This document shows, piece after piece, positions 15,870 through 22,492 of a DNA stretch of 38,175 nt. The stretch lies in assembly GCF_014191355.1 (NCBI RefSeq), contig NZ_JACHWM010000027.1, positions 1 to 38,175 on the forward strand, given 5' to 3'. The notes under the pieces are model-generated. The model was not told where the DNA came from. It made no database searches and saw only the letters and a list, made by a program, of their open reading frames with translations. Origin of the DNA: Methylobacterium sp. R2-1 (lineage in GTDB: Bacteria > Pseudomonadota > Alphaproteobacteria > Rhizobiales > Beijerinckiaceae). Each line of letters opens with the position of its first letter. Positions within the stretch are counted from its first letter, which is position 1. The translations under genes were made by a program, and so were the position numbers.

Positions 15870-15977
15870 CGCGAAACCTTCGCGATCACCTTGCGGGCGG
15901 ATGCGGCACGGGTTCGAAATCTTCGAAGGCAAGGTGATCGCGGCAAGTATCCGCGTCTAATCTTGCAAGGTTTCGCG
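15870..15977. other. Nested inverted repeats, candidate replication origin
   Basis: The stretch 15814-16376 has no gene. Within it, cgcgaaacctt (15870-15880) is inverted at 15967-15977, and the adjoining cgcgatcaccttgc (15881-15894) is inverted at 15929-15942, both perfectly. Between them ttcgaa occurs twice. An imperfect DnaA-box-like tgtggaaaa lies at about 16114. Nested repeats in a long gene-free stretch between parA and the candidate rep gene are what a plasmid origin looks like, but no textbook iteron array or AT-rich unwinding block is obvious. Confidence 0.45.
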
Positions 15978-16200
15978 CAGGGTTCCCGACTTTCGTTTAA
16001 CAAAATTCCCCAGACGGAAGCGATGTGACCAGACCGGTCAGCCTACTGGATTGGCTGCGCTCCAACGAATATTCGGGATTAGGGCGTTCAGCCTGTTGAC
16101 CGCCTGTGCGATCGTGTGGAAAAGATGAACGATCCGCGTCCCCCTCGGGCGCGGGCCAGATTCGGAGCTTAGCTACGGTAGCGGTCGCGAGCAAATAGAA

Positions 16201-16234
16201 AACCCCTCGGAAGGTTGGCGCCTTCCGAGGGGTT
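16201..16234 (-). terminator. Strong hairpin in the leader of the candidate rep gene
   Basis: A perfect 14-bp stem (aacccctcggaagg and its inverse) encloses a 6-base loop. Read on the minus strand it is followed by TTTTCTATTT, as in an intrinsic terminator, although no minus-strand gene precedes it. It would suit a short antisense RNA started within 16240-16376. On the plus strand it is simply a stable leader hairpin. The word acccctcgg in its left arm recurs at 16352-16360. Confidence 0.5.
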
Positions 16235-16351
16235 CGGTGAGGATTAGAGGCCCCAACCAACAAAACAGGGCTCTCTTCTCCGACAATTCGGGCAGGAAGT
16301 CAACGCGGAAGGTGATTCCGCGAACGCTCTCTCCATGCCTTTTTGCACGCG

Positions 16352-16370
16352 ACCCCTCGGGAGAAGGGGT
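16352..16370 (+). promoter_or_regulatory. Ribosome-site hairpin of the candidate rep gene
   Basis: acccct (16352-16357) can pair with aggggt (16365-16370), burying the purine-rich ribosome site six bases before GTG 16377. The same acccctcgg word occurs in the hairpin at 16201-16234, whose right arm ccgaggggt (16225-16233) could pair with 16352-16360 instead and open the ribosome site. This gives two mutually exclusive folds, as in antisense-RNA-controlled rep leaders. Confidence 0.4.
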
Positions 16371-16376
16371 TGAGAC

Positions 16377-17138
16377 GTGGACGAGAACCTATGCGTTGAT
16401 GGGATGCCACCGATCATGCGGGACACCCTTTGGGTCCGCGTACGCGATCGCAAGAATCGCTACGCGATCATGGACCTTGCGCACTGGATCGTGGGGCAGG
16501 GCCATGCGGCCCGAACCAAGAAAGGATTTGGCCTCGTGCGGGGGTCCGATCGAGATTCGCCGGACGGGTTGAAAGAGCGCCGCGACCTCCAGGAGATGGG
16601 CCTAACGGCCGACAAGATTCGTGGCGCGGTCGAAGCACTGGAGGACGTCGAGTTCTTGGACGTCGAGCGGAAGGGCGGCGGCGCCTCGTACAACTATCGC
16701 GGGCAGAGGCGTAACCCGCCCAACGTGTACCGTATCAACGAGCATTTCTGCGACCTGTTCAAGCGGGGGGTCGAAGAGATGAAGCGCTTGGCGAAGATTC
16801 TTCCCCAGGCGGCCAGCGCTGTCGCTCGTGAGTTGCTGTCAGGAATAAATTCAACCCTCCTTACTCGGAAGACTCTTGAATCCGCTCCCCCAAACTGCCC
16901 TTCTAAGGATAGATCACCCATTATGGGGGAGTTTGGAACTTCGACCCCTCAGAAGGGCCATGAACCGCCCCAGGAAGCTCCAGGACGGCCATCGCTGGTC
17001 TCTCTCGGCCATCCCCCCGTCACGCCTGCCGCGCCTGCTGACGGCCCTCCTGTGGAGAGGGCGCCAGGGCCGATGGATCGCTTCCTTGACGAGCTTCAAG
17101 CGAGGCTTGGTCTACCGCCTCGAAAGGCTGACGGATGA
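16377..17138 (+). CDS. Candidate plasmid replication/winged-helix protein
   Basis: A 253-aa protein with GTG start. Residues about 10-130 look like a winged-helix DNA-binding domain: RNRYAIMDLAHWIV helix, a second helix at ERRDLQEMGL, TADKIRGAVEALEDVEFLDV recognition-type segment, then a basic wing (RKGGGASYNYRGQRR). The C-terminal 90 residues are Pro-rich and likely disordered apart from a terminal helix (MDRFLDELQARLGLP). I do not recognise a named Rep family. Its position beside parA, the origin-like repeats and a leader with alternative folds is the reason to propose a replication initiator. It could also be a transcriptional regulator. Confidence 0.5.
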   Translation: MDENLCVDGMPPIMRDTLWVRVRDRKNRYAIMDLAHWIVGQGHAARTKKGFGLVRGSDRDSPDGLKERRDLQEMGLTADKIRGAVEALEDVEFLDVERKGGGASYNYRGQRRNPPNVYRINEHFCDLFKRGVEEMKRLAKILPQAASAVARELLSGINSTLLTRKTLESAPPNCPSKDRSPIMGEFGTSTPQKGHEPPQEAPGRPSLVSLGHPPVTPAAPADGPPVERAPGPMDRFLDELQARLGLPPRKADG

Positions 17139-17202
17139 GCTTGACGCCTCACGCACGGCGTTGTGAGCTTGGCTATAAAGTCGACTGCGCTACCTCGTCC
17201 CG

Positions 17203-17367
17203 ATGGATCGAGATCGCCCACAATCCGACCTGATCGAGGTAGCCCGCGCAGAGCGGGAACGTTTGCGGCAGGTGGAGCGATGGGCAAACAAGGTCCTGGA
17301 GCGCGTCTCCGGGCGGGAGTCCGTCGCGGGCGGTTCCGATCCCACTTCACCCGTGGCGGGCTCTTGA
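17203..17367 (+). CDS. Small hypothetical protein (54 aa)
   Basis: The frame from ATG 17203 encodes 54 residues beginning MDRDRPQSDLIEVARAER. The first 37 are a charged helix with coiled-coil character (RERLRQVERWANKVLERV) and the tail is Gly/Ser/Pro-rich. Its TGA stop overlaps a TTG start of the next gene (TTGA at 17364-17367), the coupling expected of a real operon. A competing longer frame across the same bases has poor protein character. Function unknown. Confidence 0.5.
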   Translation: MDRDRPQSDLIEVARAERERLRQVERWANKVLERVSGRESVAGGSDPTSPVAGS

Positions 17368-17615
17368 TCGACTCGACCGATGCGGTCGGCGTCATCGTCC
17401 GGGGCCAGAATGGCGCCGAGACTCGAGTCCGGGTCGCCAAGACCTCGATCAAGCACTCGGAGCCCGGTCCCCTGAAGGCTGGCGACAGCGTCTACAAGAC
17501 CGTGGCGAAGAAGCGGGTCGAGGGTGTTGTGGAGCATCGCTCCGGAAGCATGGCTTGGGTCCGCTTTGGCGATACCCATGCGGTCGGGGCCGTCGAGGCC
17601 CTGACCCGCTCCTGA
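17364..17615 (+). CDS. Small beta-rich hypothetical protein (83 aa)
   Basis: I start this at TTG 17364, overlapping the stop of the 54-aa gene. The frame is open further upstream, but those residues are Arg/Pro/Gly noise antisense in style. The product (MIDSTDAVGVIVRGQNG onward) is strand-rich with KAGDSVYKTVAKKRVEGVVEH and GSMAWVRFGD, which suggests an SH3-like or KOW-like small barrel. No family is recognised. A non-coding stretch of about 185 bases with two small GC hairpins (near 17683 and 17701) follows. Confidence 0.5.
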   Translation: MIDSTDAVGVIVRGQNGAETRVRVAKTSIKHSEPGPLKAGDSVYKTVAKKRVEGVVEHRSGSMAWVRFGDTHAVGAVEALTRS

Positions 17616-17732
17616 CGCGTCTACCGCCTTGACGGCGCGGGGATGCTTTGGCAAATCCCCGGAGCCGAGCATCTTCAGTTTGGTCACCCTTAGCGGGGTG
17701 TCGCCCCTTATGGGGCGCGGATTGAACAGCAT

Positions 17733-17751
17733 TTGACATGCACCGTGCATG
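17733..17751 (+). promoter_or_regulatory. Palindromic operator candidate overlapping a TTGACA element
   Basis: ttgaca (17733-17738) is a perfect -35 word. It overlaps the 15-base palindrome catgcac-c-gtgcatg (17737-17751). A repressor on this site would block the promoter of the gene at 17801. No convincing -10 box is seen at the right distance, which lowers confidence. Confidence 0.4.
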
Positions 17752-17800
17752 GGGTGGTCCCATGCGCGATTCTTCAATCTTGCCTGAGAGGGCACCCGCT

Positions 17801-18133
17801 ATGCAGACTTACGATCTCCGGCGTTCCAGCAAATCGCGCCTCAAGTTCCACGGCGAGATCATCGCCGAGGACTCGACCCCCGAAGTCTCCGGTCGGTACA
17901 CCAAGTACACGATCTATCGGACCGCCAACGGTCTGGTTGTCGCGATCATGGACGTGACGCTCTGGGAGAACGAACGCAACTCCTATGCGGCCGAGTTCGT
18001 CGCCGACATCACGGATGCGCGCCAGTACCTCGAAACCCATGGTGGTGCGAAATCCGGCCGGGGTTTGAGCGCGGTCGAGGACGATTTGCTCGACGAGGCC
18101 GAGCAGGCCCTGGATCAACTCCTGGCGGCCTGA
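17801..18133 (+). CDS. Hypothetical protein (110 aa)
   Basis: I start at ATG 17801 (MQTYDLRRSSKSRLKF), which has GAGAGGG about 9 bases upstream. An in-frame extension to 17738 would run through the operator palindrome. The product has an N-terminal strand-rich part (GRYTKYTIYRTANGLVVAIMDV) and an acidic helical C-terminus (AVEDDLLDEAEQALDQLLA). No family is recognised. A GC hairpin at 18140-18159 follows the stop closely, so the gene is probably a single transcription unit. Confidence 0.6.
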   Translation: MQTYDLRRSSKSRLKFHGEIIAEDSTPEVSGRYTKYTIYRTANGLVVAIMDVTLWENERNSYAAEFVADITDARQYLETHGGAKSGRGLSAVEDDLLDEAEQALDQLLAA

Positions 18134-18139
18134 GAGGGG

Positions 18140-18159
18140 GAGGGGCGTTAGCGCCCCTC
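18140..18159 (+). terminator. GC-rich terminator-like hairpin
   Basis: gaggggcg-ttag-cgcccctc is a perfect 8-bp stem with a 4-base loop, starting 7 bases after the stop of the 17801-18133 gene. There is no T-run, so it is either a weak intrinsic terminator or an mRNA 3'-end stabiliser. Confidence 0.5.
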
Positions 18160-18392
18160 GCCACCCCCGCTGTGCCCAGGCATGGGCGGCCGATCGCTTT
18201 AACCCCGACGTTGAGAACCCGTTCTGCCGACGCTCATGAGGTTGAGGCTTCTTTTCTGGAACGGCGAACAGAAAGCCGCGTGGCGGTCCAACCATCACGA
18301 AGATAGTGACTCATGAGACGCGCCTTCTGTATGTACCGGTAATCGGGATTGCCGCCCGACACATCACCTTAGCCGTCATTTCAAGCACTATC

Positions 18393-18413
18393 GCGCCGTT
18401 GCGGCGCAGAAGG
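18393..18413 (+). promoter_or_regulatory. Leader hairpin and ribosome site of unknown-family member 4
   Basis: gcgcc-gttgc-ggcgc (18393-18407) is followed at once by AGAAGG and, 8 bases later, the GTG start at 18422. The layout hairpin, purine ribosome site, start is the same as upstream of the 7732-8211 gene. The sequence just before it (CCTTAGCCGTCATT) resembles the leader of the 8488-9000 gene. Confidence 0.5.
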
Positions 18414-18421
18414 TTTTCTAC

Positions 18422-19210
18422 GTGTCGTACTTCATTTTCCAGCTTGGGCAACTGTCGCCCCAGGAGCAGGCTGATATTCGCCGCGCAACCTCCATCACGT
18501 TTGAGCCTCAGAACGACTGGGGCAGTGGGCCGTATGCTGCCTCGATCGAAGAGGCGCATGACTTCGGACAGTTCTATTTCCATCTCGGCTTCAATAATCA
18601 GCCCAATCGCCGAAACTTCTTCGTGGCGGCTGCCTTCGCTGAGGCGATCTCGACGTTGAGCATCCTTCGCGGGCTGAACCCGAAAGCCAAGCTTTTCCTC
18701 TCGTGCGAGGAAGGCGAAGCCGAGATCACTGGACCCGAGGTTTGTCGCGGCATTATCAACGCCCGCGCTTCGCTGGACGACCCCGCCGGCTCGGACTTCG
18801 ATTGGTCGGATCTTGCTGAGGCTGTTGCTGCCTGCGACCGCCAAGGGGGCGTCATCAGCTTGAGGGTCGATGACAGGGAAACCTTCGAGGAGATCGAGAG
18901 CTACCTTCTCGGCCTGTCCGGGCACACCTTCGAATTGCCGGCTGATCTCACGGCGGCCGTCATCCCCGACCCAATGGTGCCTGAGACGATCATCCCGGAT
19001 GATCTCAACTATGACATCCTCCTGAACCGGCGGCGCCAGCGTGTTCGGATCGGCGACCGCCCTGCCATCACCATGAACCCCGACGAGTTCGTCTCGTGGT
19101 GCCGACAGCACGGAGTCAAACTGCACGTGCAGTGCCCGATGTACTACATTCCTGAGTTCAGAAGCGAAGAGGCGCACGAAGCTTTTCGCCGTCGCTGGAT
19201 GGAGGGCTGA
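18422..19210 (+). CDS. Hypothetical two-domain protein, unknown family member 4
   Basis: A 262-aa protein with GTG start. Residues about 15-170 align with the ~160-aa proteins at 6465-6944, 7732-8211 and 8488-9000: ATSITFEPQNDW, FYFHLGFNNQPNRRNF, AEAISTLSILRGLNPKAKLFLS, CRGIINARASLDD, WSDLAEAVAAC. It adds a second domain at about 196-262 with LNRRRQRVRIGD, EFVSWCRQHGVKLHVQCP and PEFRSEEAHEAFRRRWM. This second domain is repeated as a free-standing protein in the next gene, 4 bases downstream. No enzymatic motif is seen. The two modules probably interact. Confidence 0.7.
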   Translation: MSYFIFQLGQLSPQEQADIRRATSITFEPQNDWGSGPYAASIEEAHDFGQFYFHLGFNNQPNRRNFFVAAAFAEAISTLSILRGLNPKAKLFLSCEEGEAEITGPEVCRGIINARASLDDPAGSDFDWSDLAEAVAACDRQGGVISLRVDDRETFEEIESYLLGLSGHTFELPADLTAAVIPDPMVPETIIPDDLNYDILLNRRRQRVRIGDRPAITMNPDEFVSWCRQHGVKLHVQCPMYYIPEFRSEEAHEAFRRRWMEG

Positions 19211-19214
19211 TCCG

Positions 19215-19481
19215 ATGGCTTCCCAGACTGAGGCGATCTCGCCCTACGCCGCGATGACCGAGGCCGACGAGTACACGATCCGCATGGATCGGCGCCGGCG
19301 GCAGATCACCATCGGCGACTATCCGAGCTTTGGCACCGATCTCTGCGAGTTCGTGATGTGGTGCCACTGGCATGGCATCCGGCTCATCGCGCTCTGCCCG
19401 AAGCGCTACCGGCCCGAATTTCCAAGTGACGGTGCGCGAGAGACTTTCCGGTTGCAGTGGGGAATGGGAGCCAGCCGTTGA
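19215..19481 (+). CDS. Small protein homologous to the C-terminal domain of the upstream gene
   Basis: An 88-aa protein. Residues about 20-85 match the last ~65 residues of the preceding gene: YTIRMDRRRRQITIGDYP, EFVMWCHWHGIRLIALCP and a PEFPSDGARETFRLQW ending. Conserved positions include Trp-Cys, His-Gly and Cys-Pro, suggesting a small folded domain with two conserved cysteines. It begins 4 bases after the upstream stop. Arrangement implies duplication of a domain with one copy fused and one free. Family not recognised. Confidence 0.65.
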   Translation: MASQTEAISPYAAMTEADEYTIRMDRRRRQITIGDYPSFGTDLCEFVMWCHWHGIRLIALCPKRYRPEFPSDGARETFRLQWGMGASR

Positions 19482-19959
19482 GCGAGCCAATCAAATCTAC
19501 AACCAAGGGTCGCATTTATCCTCGCCATCGAGCCGACATTGATAACGCGAGGTTCGCCGGCATCGTGATGAAACTCCGGTAAGATCAGGAGCTTCCCCGC
19601 CGGCCATCAACAGATCGGACAGCGGGGCGAGCTGAGGTCTGCACCAGATTGGAAGCGTGATTGGTGTACTGCCACAATCTAGCGGTGTTCCGTCAGTAAC
19701 CCTTTTGGCGGCTCAGCTTCGCTGTGCGAACCTCGCTAGGTGCCGATCACGAAACTGCAACTCGCCGCCCTGCTCGCCAGCGCGCATCATGTGCCAGAGC
19801 GCGAACGCGTCGTGGCGTTCATTCGCGATCCGGTCACTCAGCTCATCGACAACCCGTTCTCGGCCACCCGAGCCGCTGTCGCGTGCAATACATGGGCCGG
19901 TAGAGGCTTCGATCTTCGCGTCATGGGTGCGGAAGCCGTTGGGATTACAGATCTGCTGA
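19482..19959. other. Largely non-coding boundary stretch
   Basis: This separates the backbone from the accessory load. A GTG-initiated frame from 19740 begins MPITKLQLAALLASAHHVPE and has reasonable protein character for about 80 codons before entering the antisense of the transposase relic. It could be a truncated gene, but no family is recognised. Nothing else is seen. Confidence 0.3.
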
Positions 19960-20220
19960 GCGCACGCCCCCTTTGGCGGGCAGGTTGTCGCTGTCGAGGG
20001 CGGCTCGCGACAGGTCGAGCGCATCGCGTCCTGAAGCTGCACCAGCGTCACGCGATGCTGGACAGCCAGACACCGGCGGCGTGCCACACGCCCAGCAGCC
20101 GCCGCCAACCCGTCTTGCCGCCGCAGCCCAGCTCGGAACGCGGCAGGTGCTTCCACTGCATACCCGTGTGCAGAACCAGGATGATGTCAGCCAGAGCCGC
20201 CCGGTCCGTTGCCCAGTTTC
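19960..20220 (-). pseudogene. IS5-family transposase relic (DUF4096-type N-terminal part)
   Basis: On the minus strand one frame reads ATDRAALADIILVLHTGMQW, then a block with GCGGKTGWRRLL and WHAAGVWL before a stop. Another frame continues with LDLSRAALDSDNLPAKGG. These match in order the N-terminal part of IS5-type transposases, which have a DRAAL, TGIPW, CGSGMTCWRRL, WHEAGVW, DWSRAALDS and PAKRGG series. The start, the DDE catalytic part and the terminal repeats are missing and the frame is shifted, so it is inactive. It lies at the junction of backbone and catabolic load. Confidence 0.65.
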
Positions 20221-20475
20221 AGCCTTACACAACGAAACGCAGCCTTCCATCCAATGCCTACCGCAGTAGCATGCATAAAAAATAAGCAGCGCGCAGCGCG
20301 ATCTCTGACGACGAAACGAGTTCCTCGTGGTGCCGGATGACCTCTGCCTCGATATTTTTTCGCGCTGCCGATTTCTCATGATGCTCATTGACTGAGCAAA
20401 AAGCCGCTCTGATGTCTCAAATTACAGCATCAGATAAACTTGACGTCCGTTCAACGTTGGTGGAGCTTCGAACAC

Positions 20476-20533
20476 GGAAGCAATGGGGCTTCCTTCCGGG
20501 ACGAAAGGTTCTGGGAGGAAGTCCCTTTTTTTT
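20476..20533 (+). promoter_or_regulatory. ANTAR-type antitermination leader upstream of amiC
   Basis: ggaagc (20476-20481) and gcttcc (20488-20493) form a perfect stem around hexaloop AATGGG, with A at position 1 and G at position 4. That is the loop rule for RNA recognised by ANTAR proteins such as AmiR. The 3' part of this hairpin (gggcttcc, 20486-20493) can instead pair with ggaagtccc (20517-20525), one base bulged, and a run of eight T (20526-20533) follows. The two folds exclude each other: hexaloop hairpin on, terminator off. An upstream partner loop AACGTT (20453-20458) obeys the rule but has a weak stem. This predicts that AmiR controls its own operon. Confidence 0.6.
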
Positions 20534-20541
20534 GGCGATCC

Positions 20542-21720
20542 ATGTCGTTGTTAGCGGACCGAACAAGACCTCTGCTTGTTGGCGCTTTGTACTCGCAAAG
20601 CGGACCGACAGCGTATCTTGAACGCACACAGTTGAACGCTACCCGTCTGGCTATCGAAGAAATTAACGCTGCTGGCGGAGTAGCTGGAAGAGAAGTTATT
20701 TTATCGACAAGTGACGCTGCTTCCGATCCTTTGCGGTTTTCTGCTATTGCCGAAAAAATGTTGGACGATGAGGGTGCAGATCTCCTAATCGGCTGCTACA
20801 TGACAAATGCACGTCAAGCAGTGGTTCCGGTTGTTGAACGACGCGGAGCGCTGCTAAGTTATGCGGCCTGTTATGAAGGATTTGAATACTCTGCAAATGT
20901 AATATACGGTGGAGCTGTTCCGAACCAGCACATCCTTATGCTTGCTAGATATTTGATGAAGGAGCCGGATAAGCGCTTTTATCTCGTCGGAACCCGCTAC
21001 ACCTTTCCTATCGAGTCTAATCGTGTGCTCCTTACCCTCATCGCAGAAGGACGAGGTTACACTCTCGCCGAGCGATACATTCCTCTTGTTGCCTCGCGAC
21101 GAGAAATCGATCAGATTGTCCAAGATATTAAGCAAAAAAAGCCCGATGTAGTGTTCTGCACTGTCGTCGGAGAGGCGGCTGCTATTTTTTATGAGCTTTG
21201 TGCAGAAGCAGGTCTTACAGATCATATCACCTTTGCCAGCCTGACCATAACAGAAGCCGAAGTTGCTTCGATGCCGCCCCAAATAGCGGACGGGCACCTT
21301 ACGGCGGCGACATATTTCCAGTCAGTAGATACGCCCGAAAACCGGCGGTTTGTTCGTGCTTATCAAGCTCGTTTCGGACTGCACGAGCGGCTGAACGCTA
21401 TGGCGGAAACCGCTTATGCTGTCACCCATCTTACTCTCAGTGCCATAGAGCGTGCAGGCTCTGCTGCTACTGAAGCAATCCGGTCAGAACTGGCGCACGC
21501 GAGCTATAAAGCTCCTCAGGGAGAGGTGCGGCTCGATCCGGAGAACAGCCATCTCTATCTCTGGCCTCGGATAGGCCGGGTCGGAAGTGACGGGCAGTTC
21601 CGTATCATCGCTGAGGCTTCCTCGTCGGTGAAACCAGATCCATATCTCGTCAATCACACGTTGGAGGATTGGACCAACACCTTACCACCCAACAACCTTC
21701 TGCTTGCATCGGGTTTGTAA
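20542..21720 (+). CDS. amiC: AmiC-like cytoplasmic ligand sensor
   Basis: A 392-aa type I periplasmic-binding-fold protein without a signal peptide. I start at MSLLADRTRPLLVGAL (20542), since upstream in-frame codons lie inside the terminator. It follows Pseudomonas AmiC closely along its length: LIGCYMTNARQAVVPVVERR, YEGFEYSANVIYGGAVPNQH, PIESNRVL, ADGHLTAATYF and the closing PDPYLVNHTLEDW. AmiC binds small amides and holds the antiterminator AmiR inactive until the inducer arrives. The partner amiR starts 5 bases after the stop. Codon use and base composition are more AT-rich than the plasmid backbone, consistent with acquisition as part of the catabolic load. Confidence 0.88.
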   Translation: MSLLADRTRPLLVGALYSQSGPTAYLERTQLNATRLAIEEINAAGGVAGREVILSTSDAASDPLRFSAIAEKMLDDEGADLLIGCYMTNARQAVVPVVERRGALLSYAACYEGFEYSANVIYGGAVPNQHILMLARYLMKEPDKRFYLVGTRYTFPIESNRVLLTLIAEGRGYTLAERYIPLVASRREIDQIVQDIKQKKPDVVFCTVVGEAAAIFYELCAEAGLTDHITFASLTITEAEVASMPPQIADGHLTAATYFQSVDTPENRRFVRAYQARFGLHERLNAMAETAYAVTHLTLSAIERAGSAATEAIRSELAHASYKAPQGEVRLDPENSHLYLWPRIGRVGSDGQFRIIAEASSSVKPDPYLVNHTLEDWTNTLPPNNLLLASGL

Positions 21721-21725
21721 CTCCG

Positions 21726-22316
21726 ATGTTGAAGGCGATTCGCGAGATCAGATCCAATCGGGTAGTGGTTTACCACCCTAAAGATCGAGAGCGAGACGAA
21801 CTCATCGCCCATATCCGGCGCATCGGGTGCGAAGTAGAGGCGATATGGCCGCCGAGGGAAAGCATAAAGGAAGATGCCGATGTCATATTCATGCTCTTTC
21901 GTGAGGATGGTTGTACGCAGAGTCTGCTGAAAGCGCTGGCTGAACGTGACTGTCAGGCAACGCTGATCGCCATGGTCGAATTTGAAAGTCCAAAGGTCAT
22001 GGAGGCGGTAGTGCGCGCTGGCGTTGCATCTATCGTCACCAAGCCCATCCGAGCATTTGGTCTGTTGACCAGTCTCGTTCTAGCTCGAACAATCACAGCA
22101 AGAGAAAAAAACTTGCTTGACAGAGTTAGGAAGCTGGAAGATAAGTTAGATGGCCTTAGGAGATTAGAAAAAGCGAAAGCTATACTTATCTCTCGGAAGG
22201 GTGTTTCTGAGCAACAAGCATACGACTCCATTCGAATGCGCGCAATGTCGGCGCGTGTATCTATAGACGTTGTCTGTTCTTCGATCATCGGAGCGGACGA
22301 GTTAAACGGTCTCTAA
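21726..22316 (+). CDS. amiR: AmiR-like ANTAR antiterminator
   Basis: A 196-aa protein, matching the usual AmiR length from ATG 21726. An in-frame start at 21669 would overlap amiC. Residues 1-115 are a receiver-like domain lacking an obvious phospho-acceptor cluster, as in AmiR (IGCEVEAIWPPRE, ATLIAMVEFESPKV). A coiled coil (about 118-145) leads into the ANTAR RNA-binding domain (about 130-185) with LEKAKAILISRKGVSEQQAY and IRMRAMSARVS. It would bind hexaloop hairpins in nascent RNA to prevent termination, under AmiC control. Terminators suitable as targets lie upstream of amiC (20486-20533) and of hyuA (22403-22442). Confidence 0.88.
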   Translation: MLKAIREIRSNRVVVYHPKDRERDELIAHIRRIGCEVEAIWPPRESIKEDADVIFMLFREDGCTQSLLKALAERDCQATLIAMVEFESPKVMEAVVRAGVASIVTKPIRAFGLLTSLVLARTITAREKNLLDRVRKLEDKLDGLRRLEKAKAILISRKGVSEQQAYDSIRMRAMSARVSIDVVCSSIIGADELNGL

Positions 22317-22402
22317 ATCGTAGTAGGAAATACTGCGTTTAAGGTCGTAACATATTTGTCTAGCAGCGCCGAAGGTCGTCGCTCCTGGGCTTGGCTGTGA
22401 GA

Positions 22403-22442
22403 GCCGTCACCAGCGTAATTGCTGGTGGCGGCTTTTTGTTTT
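22403..22442 (+). terminator. Intrinsic terminator between amiR and hyuA
   Basis: gccgtcaccagc (22403-22414) pairs with gctggtggcggc (22421-22432) around a 6-base loop, with one T-G pair, followed by TTTTTGTTTT. This is a strong intrinsic terminator 50 bases before hyuA. A stretch from 22325 to 22402 holds several smaller possible hairpins (cgtagta with tactgcg; ggct with agcc overlapping the terminator base) and two copies of aaggtcgt. It may be an attenuator relieved by AmiR, or just the end of amiCR. A clean A1/G4 hexaloop was not found here. Confidence 0.8.
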
Positions 22443-22492
22443 CTGGCCGCCTCGTTTGGCGCGATGCGGTTTCTGAACAAAGGGAAGTAGAG

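Noticed and set aside
17780..17800. Riboswitch-like word ctgagag before the gene at 17801
   Set aside because: It recalls the CUGAGA of thiamine riboswitches, but the other conserved elements and stems are absent and the gene is unrelated to thiamine.
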